A stretch of 64,000 nucleotides of DNA, taken from contig CAIQVH010000009.1 of assembly GCA_903875215.1 (NCBI GenBank), positions 1 to 64,000 on the forward strand, given 5' to 3'. This DNA comes from an uncultured Anaerolineae bacterium. Lineage in GTDB: Bacteria; Chloroflexota; Anaerolineae; Anaerolineales; Villigracilaceae. A model generated the notes under the pieces. That model saw only the letters and a program-made list of their open reading frames with translations. It did not search any database and was not told where the DNA came from. This document shows positions 8,468-17,501 of this stretch, piece by piece (the first letter of the stretch is position 1; each line of letters starts with the position of its first letter). The position numbers and the translations under genes were made by a program.

Positions 8468-9556
8468 ATGAACATTGGCATTCCGAAGGAGCGGCGGCAG
8501 TTTGAGTTTCGGGTGGGCCTTTCGCCTGCCGGGGTTGAGATGCTCAATCAGCACGGGCATGTTATTTATGTGGAGCACGATGCCGGGTTGAGCGCTGGCT
8601 TTGTCGATGCGGAATATCAGAAGGCGGGGGCCAAGATCGTTTATTCTCCGCACGAGGTGTTTGGCCGGGCTGATCTGTTGTTGAAGATAGCCCGCCCGGT
8701 GCAATCGGAGATTGAGATGCTAAACCCGGGCGCCACCCTGATGGGGTTGCTGCACCTGGCTTCCACCCGCCAGGACCGCATTGAGGCGCTTTTAAAGAAT
8801 AAAATCACTTCGGTCGCGTATGAAGAGATCTGTCTGCCGGATGGCAACCTGCCTGTTCTGCGTTCGCTGAGCCAGATTGGCGGCATTATGACAGCCCAGA
8901 TTTCGGCCCGCATTCTGCAGAGTAATTTTGGCGGGAAGGGGATTTTGCTCGGAGGGGTGGCGGGTGTGCCGCCCGCCGAGGTGGTCATTTTGGGAGCTGG
9001 CACGGCGGGCACCTGCGCGGCAAAATCCTTTATGGGGTTGGGCGCGCATGTCACCGTGTTGGATAAGAATTTGGAACCGCTTCAACATATTGCCGAGCGA
9101 TATCCGCATGCGGTCACGATGATCTCTACGCCGCGCAACATTGAGCGCGTCTGCGCCTATGCGGATGTGGTCATTGGCGCGGTGCTGATTCCGGGCGAAC
9201 GCGCCCCGATCGTGCTGACGCGTGATCATATGAAGCGTATGAAGCCCCGCTCGCTGTTCATTGATCTTTCCATTGATCAGGGTGGCTGCGCCGAAACCTC
9301 CCGCCCGACCAGTCACGACCAACCGACTTTTGTTGAAGAGGGGATCATCCATTATTGTGTGCCGAATGTGCCCAGCGTGGTGGCGCGCACGGCTACGCAC
9401 GCTTTTGTCAATGCGGCCATGCCTTTCGTGCGCGAAGTGGCGAATTATGGCGTGGAACAGGCCATGACGAAGGATCCCGCCATCGAGGCGGCGGTCAATA
9501 CCCACCAGGGTGAATTGCGCCATGTGCATCTGTGGACCGCCGAGGAAGGTGATTAA
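8468..9556 (+). CDS. ald: Alanine dehydrogenase family protein
   Basis: 362-aa NAD-dependent dehydrogenase of the AlaDH/PNT family (alanine + NAD + H2O to pyruvate + NH4 + NADH). Substrate residues are recognisable: RVGLSP (Arg), LLKIARP (Lys) and LLHLAST (His). The Rossmann motif is ILGAGTAGTCAA (about 172-183), followed by IDQGGCAETSRPTSHD and HYCVPNVPS, as in true alanine dehydrogenases. The ATG at 8468 is chosen because AAGGAG stands 7 nt ahead. Two bases separate its stop from the next gene. Several side-chain segments differ from model AlaDH, so another small amino-acid substrate is possible. Confidence 0.88.
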   Translation: MNIGIPKERRQFEFRVGLSPAGVEMLNQHGHVIYVEHDAGLSAGFVDAEYQKAGAKIVYSPHEVFGRADLLLKIARPVQSEIEMLNPGATLMGLLHLASTRQDRIEALLKNKITSVAYEEICLPDGNLPVLRSLSQIGGIMTAQISARILQSNFGGKGILLGGVAGVPPAEVVILGAGTAGTCAAKSFMGLGAHVTVLDKNLEPLQHIAERYPHAVTMISTPRNIERVCAYADVVIGAVLIPGERAPIVLTRDHMKRMKPRSLFIDLSIDQGGCAETSRPTSHDQPTFVEEGIIHYCVPNVPSVVARTATHAFVNAAMPFVREVANYGVEQAMTKDPAIEAAVNTHQGELRHVHLWTAEEGD

Positions 9557-9558
9557 CG

Positions 9559-10869
9559 ATGAGCTGGCAAAGTATTTACCAGTCGAGGGTTTGCACGCCG
9601 GATGAAGCCGTGCGGGCGGTGCAATCGGGAAACCGCATTTTTCTGACCGGGAACGTCTCGGTGCCGAAGACCGTTTTGGCGGCACTGGTGAGACGCGCGC
9701 CGGAACTCACCAATGTCGAAATCTGCCAGGCGCTGACGGTTGGCCCGGCGGATTATGTGGCCCCCGCCATGGAAGGCCACTTGCGTGTCAATACCATGTT
9801 CATCAGTGCCAATGTGCGCAAGGCGGTTCAGGAAGGGCGTGCCGATTTTACGCCGGTGCTGCTTTCGGAATTTCCGCTGCTTTTCAAGAACGGCAACCTG
9901 CCGTTGGATGTGGCCATGATCCACGTCTCGCCGCCTGATGAGCACGGTTTTTGTTCTCTGGGCGTGGAAGTCGGATTGACCAAATCTGCCGCGGAGTCGG
10001 CCCGGATTATCATTGCCGAAGTCAATGAGCAGATGCCGCGCACCCTGGGCGATTCCTTCATCCATGTCAGCCGCCTGCACCATATCATCCCGGTCAATTA
10101 TCCGATCTCGGAATTGCTGATGGCCGAAGAAGGCGATCCGGTCATCATTGAGAAAATTGCCGGTTGTATTGCAGATCTGATCCCGGATGGGGCCACAATG
10201 CAGATGGGCATTGGCGCAATTCCCGATGCGGTGCTGAAATACTTGTTCCACAAGAAAGACCTCGGCATCCACACCGAATTGTTCGCCGAGGGCGTGATCG
10301 ACCTGGTCGAGGCGGGTGTGTTGACCAATGCGCGCAAGTCCATCCATACTGGCAAGATTGTGGCCGGGTTTATTCTTGGCACCCAGCGCTTGTATAACTG
10401 GGTGGATGATAATCCGCTGATTGAATTGCACCGCACCGAATACGTCAACGACCCCTTTGTGATTGCGCAAAACGACCGCATGGTGGCGATCAATTCAGCC
10501 ATCGAGGTGGATCTGACCGGCCAGGTGTGCGCCGATTCGATTGGGCCGAAACTGTACTCCGGCGTTGGCGGGCAGTTGGATTTCATCTATGGCGCTTCCC
10601 GCTCGAAAGGCGGTGTGCCGATCATTGCCATGCCGAGCACCTCGGTGCTGCGCGATGGCACGGTGTTGAGCAAGATCACCCCGATGCTCAAACAGGGCGC
10701 GGGCGTGGTGACCACCCGTAACCATGTCCGCTTCGTGGTGACTGAGTTTGGCGTGGCCGAGCTGTACAGCAAAACCATTCGCCAGCGCGCGCAGGCCTTG
10801 ATCAATATCGCCCATCCTGATTTTCGTGATGAATTGACGCGCCAGGCCAAAGCCTTGAACTATCTGTAA
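9559..10869 (+). CDS. Acetyl-CoA hydrolase/4-hydroxybutyrate-type CoA-transferase
   Basis: 436-aa member of the acetyl-CoA hydrolase/transferase (Cat/AbfT) family, which moves CoA between acetyl-CoA and acids such as butyrate or 4-hydroxybutyrate. The catalytic glutamate is likely the one in NSAIEVDLTGQV; the family glycine motif GVGGQLDF and the segment ATMQMGIGAIPD are intact, and the length fits the transferase subgroup. The start codon follows the ald stop by two bases, so the genes are translationally linked. That suggests amino-acid fermentation in which the CoA-transferase conserves energy; the actual acid acceptor is an inference. Confidence 0.87.
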   Translation: MSWQSIYQSRVCTPDEAVRAVQSGNRIFLTGNVSVPKTVLAALVRRAPELTNVEICQALTVGPADYVAPAMEGHLRVNTMFISANVRKAVQEGRADFTPVLLSEFPLLFKNGNLPLDVAMIHVSPPDEHGFCSLGVEVGLTKSAAESARIIIAEVNEQMPRTLGDSFIHVSRLHHIIPVNYPISELLMAEEGDPVIIEKIAGCIADLIPDGATMQMGIGAIPDAVLKYLFHKKDLGIHTELFAEGVIDLVEAGVLTNARKSIHTGKIVAGFILGTQRLYNWVDDNPLIELHRTEYVNDPFVIAQNDRMVAINSAIEVDLTGQVCADSIGPKLYSGVGGQLDFIYGASRSKGGVPIIAMPSTSVLRDGTVLSKITPMLKQGAGVVTTRNHVRFVVTEFGVAELYSKTIRQRAQALINIAHPDFRDELTRQAKALNYL

Positions 10870-10900
10870 CTTGGCGGGGATGTTTAGTGTAAAATAACCA

Positions 10901-10926
10901 TACAGGGGCGCCTGAGCGCCCCTGTA
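10901..10926 (+). terminator. 11-bp GC-rich hairpin between the CoA-transferase and pyk
   Basis: TACAGGGGCGC pairs perfectly with GCGCCCCTGTA around a CTGA loop. No T run follows, so it may act as a leader hairpin for pyk as much as a terminator. Confidence 0.5.
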
Positions 10927-10952
10927 GTTCTGTCAATGAATAGGAAGCGTTT

Positions 10953-12392
10953 ATGGATCGGAAAGCCAAAATCGTTGCTACCATCGGCCCGGCCTGCCAG
11001 GAGCCCGCCATGCTCCAGTCGCTGCTGCATGCCGGGATGAATGTCGCCCGGCTCAATTTCTCGCATGGGACACATGCCGAACACGAAGCGCGTATTCGTT
11101 GTTTGCGTGACCTGTCGGACGAGTTGGGAATTCCACTTGGGATTTTGCAGGATTTACAGGGACCGAAGATTCGGGTGGGGGTATTGGATGTGCCGCTGGA
11201 GTTGGTCGAAGGTGAGCGGGTTCTGCTTCTGGCCGAAGGGCTGGATTTGCCTGCCGGAGGTGAAAAAACCATCCCGGTCGCTTTTGTCGAGCTATTCGAA
11301 TCGGTCAGCGTTGGAGATCGAATCCTGCTCGATGACGGTCATCTGGCCCTGAAGGTCATCGAGACTCAGGCGGATCATTTGCGCGCCGAAGTCCTGGTGG
11401 GCGGCCGGCTCACCTCGCATAAAGGCATCAACCTGCCGGGTGTGCCACTGGCCATCCCTGGTTTCACCGAAAAGGACCGCGCCGACCTGGCATTTGGCCT
11501 GGCGCAGAATGTGGATTTTGTCGCTATTTCGTTTGTGCGCTCGGCACAAGATGTGGCCGCTGTGCGCGCCGCCATGGAAGAACTGGACGAGCAGGGCTCG
11601 CGCCCGCTGGTGATTGCCAAACTGGAAAAACCCGAAGCGCTGGATAATCTTGAGGAGATTTTGCAGGTGGCCGATGGTGTGATGGTGGCGCGCGGCGATC
11701 TGGGCGTGGAGATGTCGCCGGAGCGGGTGCCGATGGCGCAGAAGCGCATCATCATGGAAGCCAACCGCCACGGCCGGCTGGTCATTACAGCCACGCAGAT
11801 GCTCGATTCGATGATCAGCAATCCGCTGCCGACGCGCGCGGAAGCATCAGATGTAGCCAATGCCATTTTTGACGGCACCGATGCCGTCATGCTTTCTGGC
11901 GAAACGGCCAGCGGCGCATATCCGCTTGAAGCGTTGCAGATGATGGATCGCATTGTGCGTCAGGCTGAGGCCAATTTTGCCGATTGGGGGCATTTCAACG
12001 CGCCGCAGTCGGTCGGGCACGATGATGCCGCTTCGATGACGCGCGCGGCGCGCGAGCTGGCGCACGATTTGAATGTAGCGGCAGTGGCGGTCTTTACCCA
12101 CACCGGCCGCACCGCGCGCATGATGTCGAAGGCGCGCCCGCGCGTGCCGATCCTGGCATTTACCCCGGTGCTGCGAACCTGCGGGAAGATGACCTTGTTG
12201 TGGGGAGTGATGCCCTACCTGGTTCCATTGGCTTCGACCCTGCGCGAAATGGTCAATCAGGCCGATAGCAAGCTGGTGGCTGCCAAGTGGGTGGAGGCCG
12301 GACAGCAGGTTGTGGTGATCAGCGGTTTTCCTGTCAACGCCATGCGCTCGCCGAATATGGCTTTTCTGCACAATGTGGGCGAGAAGATTTAG
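10953..12392 (+). CDS. pyk: Pyruvate kinase
   Basis: 479 aa. Catalyses phosphoenolpyruvate + ADP to pyruvate + ATP. The N-terminus KIVATIGPAC and RLNFSHGTH, the substrate-lysine segment VIAKLEKPEALDN, metal motif MVARGDLGVEM and MLDSMI are all present, as is the C-terminal regulatory domain (about 345-479, with VFTHTGRTARMMS). Length is standard. Its stop overlaps the stop of the converging EamA gene by 4 bp. It follows the amino-acid catabolic genes, which also feed the pyruvate pool. Confidence 0.97.
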   Translation: MDRKAKIVATIGPACQEPAMLQSLLHAGMNVARLNFSHGTHAEHEARIRCLRDLSDELGIPLGILQDLQGPKIRVGVLDVPLELVEGERVLLLAEGLDLPAGGEKTIPVAFVELFESVSVGDRILLDDGHLALKVIETQADHLRAEVLVGGRLTSHKGINLPGVPLAIPGFTEKDRADLAFGLAQNVDFVAISFVRSAQDVAAVRAAMEELDEQGSRPLVIAKLEKPEALDNLEEILQVADGVMVARGDLGVEMSPERVPMAQKRIIMEANRHGRLVITATQMLDSMISNPLPTRAEASDVANAIFDGTDAVMLSGETASGAYPLEALQMMDRIVRQAEANFADWGHFNAPQSVGHDDAASMTRAARELAHDLNVAAVAVFTHTGRTARMMSKARPRVPILAFTPVLRTCGKMTLLWGVMPYLVPLASTLREMVNQADSKLVAAKWVEAGQQVVVISGFPVNAMRSPNMAFLHNVGEKI

Positions 12393-13261
12393 CCCTCGTT
12401 TGAGATCAGGATCCCAATGCCGATCAACACGCCGCCCAGGATGAAGAGCGGCGTGATTTTTTCCCCGAGGAAGAACCAGCCCAACAGCGTCCCGACGACC
12501 GGTTGGGCGAAAAACGTCAGCGAGGCGACAGCGGCGGGAAGTTCGGCGAAAGCATAATTCCACAAAAACATGGCGATGGCGGTGGAGATGATGCCCAGGA
12601 ACAGGATTCCACCGAAGATGGCGGGGGTGAGCGGGCCGATCCCGCTGGCGCTGATTTCCCAGGCGCCGGCGGCTAGGCTGGTGGGCAATCCGCCCAGCAG
12701 CATGACGGCGCTGGATTGGAGCAGATCCACTCCCGGCGAGACTTTGCGTACCAGTACTGAGTACAGCGCCCAGGTGACGGCGGCCCCCAACAGGCTGAGA
12801 TTGCCGAGGAACAGGTTGGAGGCCAGGTTGGCGGTGCGCGGATCGATCACGGCCAGTACTCCCAGGCTGGCAACACCGATTGCGACCAGGCGCCGGGGCG
12901 TAATCTGCTCTTTGAGCAGGAGAAAGGCAAAGGGCAGGACGAGCGCCGGCGTCGCCGAGGTGACGAGCGAGCCGTTGGCGGCGGTCGAAAGCTTGGTGCC
13001 CACGAATTGAAATCCCAGTGAGATGCCATATCCAACCACGCCCACACCAAAGGCGGCCAGGAACTGCGCCCGGGTCAGATTGAATCCGCCGCGCCAGGCG
13101 ATGACCAGCCACAGGGCAAGAAAACCCATCCCCAGGCGAATGCTGAGCAGGCTGAAAGGCGGGATGACTTCGAGCACAACCTTGCTGACGACGTACATGC
13201 CGCCCCAAATGGATGCGGCGGTCAGGCCAGAGAGTAAGCCAGTCAGAGAATGTTTGCGCAT
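12389..13261 (-). CDS. EamA/DMT-family transporter
   Basis: 290-aa integral membrane protein with about ten predicted helices arranged as two EamA repeats (first about 10-145, second about 155-285). The sequence SIWGGMYVVSKVV at the start and GWFFLGEKITPLFILGG near the end are typical of drug/metabolite exporters of the RhaT/YdcZ type. Substrate unknown. The start at 13261 (AAGGA at good distance) is preferred to a start 20 codons earlier that lacks family similarity. It is the distal gene of the minus-strand gntR-por-arfB-eamA run. Confidence 0.88.
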   Translation of the reverse strand: MRKHSLTGLLSGLTAASIWGGMYVVSKVVLEVIPPFSLLSIRLGMGFLALWLVIAWRGGFNLTRAQFLAAFGVGVVGYGISLGFQFVGTKLSTAANGSLVTSATPALVLPFAFLLLKEQITPRRLVAIGVASLGVLAVIDPRTANLASNLFLGNLSLLGAAVTWALYSVLVRKVSPGVDLLQSSAVMLLGGLPTSLAAGAWEISASGIGPLTPAIFGGILFLGIISTAIAMFLWNYAFAELPAAVASLTFFAQPVVGTLLGWFFLGEKITPLFILGGVLIGIGILISNEG

Positions 13262-13311
13262 GGGCGGTTCCTTATCACTTTTGGGCCGGGCTCGTAAAAA
13301 AGCAGATTCTT

Positions 13312-13737
13312 TCAGCCCCAATCGTCCGGGTCAATCTGCCGGATTTTCTTGAGCGCGCCGCGACGTTTCTTCTCGAAGACGCGCGCCGCGCTGGCGGCTA
13401 CGCCGGGGCGGGTCTTTTTTCGCACTCTGGGCTTTTCCAGCGCCTGGCGGATCAGGGTTGCCAGGCGGAGCAGCACCGCAGCGCGATTCTGTTCCTGGGT
13501 CCGGCTGTTTTTTGCCTCGATCACCAACACACCCTCGCCGGTCATTCGTGCGCCGGCCAGAGTTACCAGCCGCGCCTTGACATCCTCCGGCAGCGCGGAG
13601 GATGTGCGCACGTTGAAACGCAATTGCACCGCCGTGGAGACCTTGTTCACGTTCTGTCCGCCGGGGCCGCTGGCGCGGATAAACTCGAGCTGAATTTCGC
13701 GCACGTCAATCTGGATTGTTGGGGTGATTTCGAGCAT
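13312..13737 (-). CDS. arfB: Alternative ribosome-rescue factor, peptidyl-tRNA hydrolase ArfB
   Basis: 141 aa. Contains the GGQ catalytic motif of class I release factors (GPGGQNVNKVST, GGQ at 26-28) but no codon-recognition domain. The basic, disordered C-terminal tail (about 100-141, rich in Lys/Arg) is the part that inserts into the mRNA channel of stalled ribosomes in ArfB/YaeJ. It hydrolyses peptidyl-tRNA on non-stop ribosomes. The ATG within the gene is used rather than an upstream TTG that would lie inside the long hairpin at 13754-13798. Confidence 0.9.
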   Translation of the reverse strand: MLEITPTIQIDVREIQLEFIRASGPGGQNVNKVSTAVQLRFNVRTSSALPEDVKARLVTLAGARMTGEGVLVIEAKNSRTQEQNRAAVLLRLATLIRQALEKPRVRKKTRPGVAASAARVFEKKRRGALKKIRQIDPDDWG

Positions 13738-13753
13738 GGGGAAAAACCCTCCC

Positions 13754-13798
13754 GGCCTTTTGCCATTTGAGGGGCTGCCCCTCAAATGGCAAAAGGCC
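13754..13798 (-). terminator. Perfect 21-bp hairpin after porB
   Basis: Two perfectly complementary 21-nt arms separated by the 3-nt loop CTG, flanked by a further short inverted repeat (AACCCTCC near 13745-13752, GGAGGGTT near 13812-13819). It lies between the porB stop and the arfB start. Presumably terminator or transcript-stabilising element; a T run is present only weakly. Confidence 0.6.
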
Positions 13799-13817
13799 TT
13801 CTGGCAGGGCTGGAGGG

Positions 13818-14903
13818 TTAGAACATCAGATCGTTGATCTTTTTGATCGTTTCGGGCGCCGGGCGCAGGTCTTGTTCGGTCAGGCGGTTAAGCGGCGTTT
13901 CAGTCAGATTGCTTAGTTCGGTCAGGGCGGGTTTCCCGGTTTCAACGTAAATGATGCCGGTCAGGAGCCAGTTATTTTGCTGGGCCTCCTCTAAAACGCG
14001 CATAGCTTCAATGCGGTTGGTGGGGTTGTAATTCTTTTCGAGCGTTTTCAGCACAATGGAGGAGCCATCATGCAGCTTTACCTCGCGGATTTCTCCATCC
14101 ACCATATCAGCTTCGAGGGCAATCTCCGGCTTGTGCGGGACGTAGGAAATACTGCTCCCGCCGCCTTCTGAAGCGGCATGGAAGGAAATATCGTGCAGGG
14201 GCTCCTCATTGGCTTTGCCAAAATCGTAGGAGTAGTACGTGTTTTCCTGGTTATTAAAGGTGACACACGGGCTGATGATGTCAATGACCGCAATGCCGCG
14301 GTGCGAGAGCGCCGCCTTGAGCACTTCCTTGACCTGCTTGGCATTGCCCGCGAACAGGCGCGCAATAAACGTAGCGCGCGAAGCCAGCGCTTCCTGGCAG
14401 ATATCGACTGGCAGGTACATGTTCGTGCCCTGCTTTTTCAACTCCAGACCCTTATCCGCCGTGGCGGAGAACTGGCCTTTCGTCAGGCCGTAGACGCCAT
14501 TGTTCTCAACGATATAAACCATGTTGACGTTACGGCGCATGACATGCTTGAACTGGCCCATGCCGATGCTGGCGCTGTCTCCGTCGCCCGAAACGCCCAG
14601 ACCGCGCAGGCGGTAATCGCCAAACAATGCGCCTGTGGCGATGGACGGCATGCGTCCGTGCAGGCTGTTGAAGCCAAAGGAGCGGCCCAGGAAATAAGTT
14701 GGGCTTTTGCTCGAGCAGCCAATCCCGGAGAATTTGATGATATTTTCGGGGAGGATATTCATTTCGAAGCAGACGGCGCTGATCTGGTTGGCGATCGAGT
14801 TGTGGCCGCAGCCCACGCAAAGCGTGCTTGGCGCGCCGCGATAATCATTCTTGGTCAAACCAACCGTGTTGACCTGGCCTGCCATGGGGAGAGTGGTGCT
14901 CAT
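13818..14903 (-). CDS. 2-oxoacid:ferredoxin oxidoreductase, beta (TPP-binding) subunit
   Basis: 361 aa. The thiamine-diphosphate-binding half of a 2-oxoacid:ferredoxin oxidoreductase (pyruvate or 2-oxoglutarate to acyl-CoA + CO2 + reduced ferredoxin). TPP motif GDGDSASIGMGQ with ENNGVYGLTKGQ and the N-terminal CVGCGHNS cysteines are visible; no separate 4Fe-4S ferredoxin domain is present. It is longer at the C-terminus than common KorB/PorB proteins of about 290 aa. One base separates it from the alpha subunit gene. Acyl specificity (pyruvate or 2-oxoglutarate) cannot be decided from sequence. Confidence 0.92.
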   Translation of the reverse strand: MSTTLPMAGQVNTVGLTKNDYRGAPSTLCVGCGHNSIANQISAVCFEMNILPENIIKFSGIGCSSKSPTYFLGRSFGFNSLHGRMPSIATGALFGDYRLRGLGVSGDGDSASIGMGQFKHVMRRNVNMVYIVENNGVYGLTKGQFSATADKGLELKKQGTNMYLPVDICQEALASRATFIARLFAGNAKQVKEVLKAALSHRGIAVIDIISPCVTFNNQENTYYSYDFGKANEEPLHDISFHAASEGGGSSISYVPHKPEIALEADMVDGEIREVKLHDGSSIVLKTLEKNYNPTNRIEAMRVLEEAQQNNWLLTGIIYVETGKPALTELSNLTETPLNRLTEQDLRPAPETIKKINDLMF

Positions 14904-14904
14904 C

Positions 14905-16725
14905 TTATTTTTCCTCCTGCCCCGCCGGGATGTGCGAGGCCTGCGAAAGAATTGCCTGGCTGACGAACCTGGCCGTCAACGGCAGGCCGTCATTGTATGC
15001 AATCGACTGGAGCCGGGTAGCCATCCCGGGCAATTCAAGGATCAGGATTTCGTGCAGGTGCCCGTCCCGATTCATTTCCACAACGAAAACCTGCTCATGC
15101 GAGCGGATGAATTCCTCCACCTCGGCGGAAATCGGCAGGGCGCGCAGACGCAGGAAATCAGTAGCAACACCTTGTTGCTGGAGCATGGCCTGGGCCTCGA
15201 TGATGGCCGGTTCGGTTGAGCCAAAAGCAATGACGCCGATGCGGGCCGGGTGTGCAGCGGTATGCAGAACCGGTTTCGGCAGGATCGACCGGGCGGTTTC
15301 AAATTTCTTGCTCAGTCGTTCCATGTTGCGATACCAGACACCTGAATCTTCATTGTATTTGGCTTGTTCGTCATGCCCGGTGCCGCGTGTGAAATATGCG
15401 CTCAGCGGATGTTTGTTGCCAGGCAGCGTCCGGTAGGGAATGCCGTCGCCATCCACGTCGCGGTAGCGGCCCCAATCGCCCTTGATTTTTTCAAGATCCT
15501 CTTCCCATAACACTTTCCCGCGATCCATTGGGCTGTCGGGATATTTAAAGGGCTCGGTCATCCATTGGTTCATACCAAAGTCGAGGTCGCTCATGACCAG
15601 CACCGGGGTCTGGATACGCTCGGCAATGTCGAAGGCGCGCCAGCCAAACTCAAAGCATTCATTGACTGAGCCGGGTAACAGCACGATGTGATTGGTATCG
15701 CCGTGGCCCATGTGGGCGGCAAAGCCCAGGTCGCCTTGCGAGGTGCGTGTTGGCAGGCCGGTGCTGGGGCCCATGCGCTGCACATCCCAGATGACGACTG
15801 GAATTTCAGCGTAATAAGCCAGACCGTAAAACTCGGTCATCAAGCTCAGGCCTGGCCCGGAGGTGGAAGTCATGGCCCGCAGGCCAGCCCACCCAGCTCC
15901 GATGGACATACCAACCGCCGCCAGTTCATCTTCAGCCTGGACCACGGCATAGGTTTCCTTGCCAGCGGGGTTTTTGCGCAAGACTGGCAGGTAATCGTTG
16001 AGCGATTCTGCCAGGCTGGTGGCCGGCGTAATCGGATACCAGCCGATAAATTGCACTCCGCCGTAGATCGAACCGAGCGCGCCGGCGGTGTTGCCGTCAG
16101 CCATGATCAGCCCCTCGGTCTTGTTCATCGCTTCCACGTAAAAAGAATCTTTCTTGGTCAGGTTGGCGGCCGCCCACTCGGCTCCAGCTTTAACCGCGCC
16201 CATGTTCAGCGCCACCGGCCGCTCCTTGTTCTTGAAATGGAACCGGATCGCCATCTCGATTTTATCCATATCCATCCCAATCATTTGCGCCAGGATGCCG
16301 ACGTAAATCATATTCCCAACCAGGTCACGCAGGTTGGTGGGAATATCGGGATTATTTCGCACCAGTTCTTTGACAGGCATGGGATACGCAATGATATCCG
16401 TGCGGGTGATCGGCTGCTTGATGTCATCCGAGTAGAAGAAGGCGCCGCCAGGGGCGATCGCCGCCTGATCCTTGGCAAAGGAATTCGGGTTCATGGCGAT
16501 CACGATTTCATGGGTTTCGGTGCGCGCGGTGAACCCATCCTTATTGACACGGATGGTGTACCAGGTCGGCAGGCCTTGAATATTCGAGGGAAACAGGTTT
16601 TTGCCCGAGACCGGGATCCCCATTTTGAACAGGGCACGCAGGATGGTGTTGTTGGCAGTTGAACTGCCTGAACCATTGGCTGTGCCGACGGTGATGGAAA
16701 AGTCGTTCACAATGCGTTGGGTCAT
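14905..16725 (-). CDS. 2-oxoacid:ferredoxin oxidoreductase, fused gamma-alpha subunit
   Basis: 606 aa. Residues about 1-190 are the gamma domain (VGTANGSGSSTANNTILRAL at the N-terminus; MNPNSFAKDQ). About 215-600 is the alpha (pyrimidine-binding) subunit, with GWYPITPATSLAE, AEDELAAVGMSIGAGWAGLRAMTSTSG and LPTRTSQGDL. This gamma-alpha fusion is the KorA form common in bacteria. The ATG at 16725 is used because GAGGAG stands 8 nt ahead; the TTG further out overlaps that ribosome-binding site. It follows gntR by 27 bp and is co-transcribed with it and with the beta subunit. Confidence 0.93.
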   Translation of the reverse strand: MTQRIVNDFSITVGTANGSGSSTANNTILRALFKMGIPVSGKNLFPSNIQGLPTWYTIRVNKDGFTARTETHEIVIAMNPNSFAKDQAAIAPGGAFFYSDDIKQPITRTDIIAYPMPVKELVRNNPDIPTNLRDLVGNMIYVGILAQMIGMDMDKIEMAIRFHFKNKERPVALNMGAVKAGAEWAAANLTKKDSFYVEAMNKTEGLIMADGNTAGALGSIYGGVQFIGWYPITPATSLAESLNDYLPVLRKNPAGKETYAVVQAEDELAAVGMSIGAGWAGLRAMTSTSGPGLSLMTEFYGLAYYAEIPVVIWDVQRMGPSTGLPTRTSQGDLGFAAHMGHGDTNHIVLLPGSVNECFEFGWRAFDIAERIQTPVLVMSDLDFGMNQWMTEPFKYPDSPMDRGKVLWEEDLEKIKGDWGRYRDVDGDGIPYRTLPGNKHPLSAYFTRGTGHDEQAKYNEDSGVWYRNMERLSKKFETARSILPKPVLHTAAHPARIGVIAFGSTEPAIIEAQAMLQQQGVATDFLRLRALPISAEVEEFIRSHEQVFVVEMNRDGHLHEILILELPGMATRLQSIAYNDGLPLTARFVSQAILSQASHIPAGQEEK

Positions 16726-16752
16726 AATGCTCCTCAAAGGATAATGGATTGT

Positions 16753-17427
16753 TTACTTGAGCGGCCGCAAATCCAGAAGATCAGCCAGCATATCGGTGTG
16801 TTCGACCAGCGCCTGATGCCCGGCGGCATAATCTCCGCTGCAAATCGAATCGACCATTTTCTGGTGAAAGCTCCAGACTTCGCGCAGGTAGTTGTAATCG
16901 GTGAAAACATTCAGCCCGATCGATTCGTAGGCTTCCCAGTACGATTCGAGAATGCCGCTGACGAAGGGATTTTCGAGTCGACCAAAAATGGTCAGGTGTA
17001 ATTGTTTGTGCTCTTCGTGGGGAATCTGGATGGGCCGGCCGTTGAGTTTTTGCCAGGCCCGCTCGAGCACTGTGCGCAGTTTATCAAGATCCTCGGGCGT
17101 CAGCCGGGTGACCGCTTCGTACCAGTAGGCTGCCTCGACGTGTTTTCGCAGGTCGGCAAAGCGCTGAAAATTGGACTCGTCGAGAGCCATGGCGTAGCTC
17201 AGGCTTTGGCGAATGGAGGGCAGGAAGGTGTATGGTAACCGGCGGATGCCGGTGCGCGGGCGCACATCCACGAAACCCAATGCCCGCGCGACTTCAAGCT
17301 GTTCACGCAGGCTGGCCACGCTGACACCCAGCTCCTCGCTCAGGCTGGTCAGCGCCGGGAGGGTGTCTTCGGCCTGAGGGTGAGCGGCCAGGTAACGCAG
17401 GAAGTCTGAAATAGGGTTCATAACCAT
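16753..17427 (-). CDS. GntR-family (FCD-domain) transcriptional regulator
   Basis: 224 aa. N-terminal winged helix (about 1-75: LTSLSEELGVSVASLREQLEVARALGFVDVRPRTGIRR) and an all-helical FCD ligand domain (about 90-215) with the metal/ligand histidines in the segments EEHKQLHLTIF and HQALVEHTDM. FadR-subfamily members sense organic acids. It is first in an operon with the 2-oxoacid:ferredoxin oxidoreductase genes, so it probably controls them and itself. A 16-bp palindrome overlaps its own promoter. The start may be 17427 or the ATG two codons later. Confidence 0.9.
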   Translation of the reverse strand: MVMNPISDFLRYLAAHPQAEDTLPALTSLSEELGVSVASLREQLEVARALGFVDVRPRTGIRRLPYTFLPSIRQSLSYAMALDESNFQRFADLRKHVEAAYWYEAVTRLTPEDLDKLRTVLERAWQKLNGRPIQIPHEEHKQLHLTIFGRLENPFVSGILESYWEAYESIGLNVFTDYNYLREVWSFHQKMVDSICSGDYAAGHQALVEHTDMLADLLDLRPLK

Positions 17428-17461
17428 CGGTTAAGTCGTATAAATGCGATTAATCTGATAA

Positions 17462-17501
17462 ATAGTGATCGCACTATACCATCGAACAGGATGAAAGTCA
17501 A
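17462..17501 (-). promoter_or_regulatory. gntR-por promoter with overlapping palindromic operator
   Basis: On the minus strand, TTGACT (17496-17501), a 17-bp spacer and TATAGT (17473-17478). The sequence ATAGTGATCGCACTAT at 17462-17477 has 6-bp inverted arms (ATAGTG/CACTAT) and covers the minus-10 box, as expected for an autoregulatory GntR operator. Confidence 0.7.

Noticed and set aside
11847-13208. 453-codon minus-strand frame across pyk and the EamA gene
   Set aside because: Reads through the complement of pyruvate kinase and a shifted frame of the transporter; Arg/His-rich shadow with no homology.
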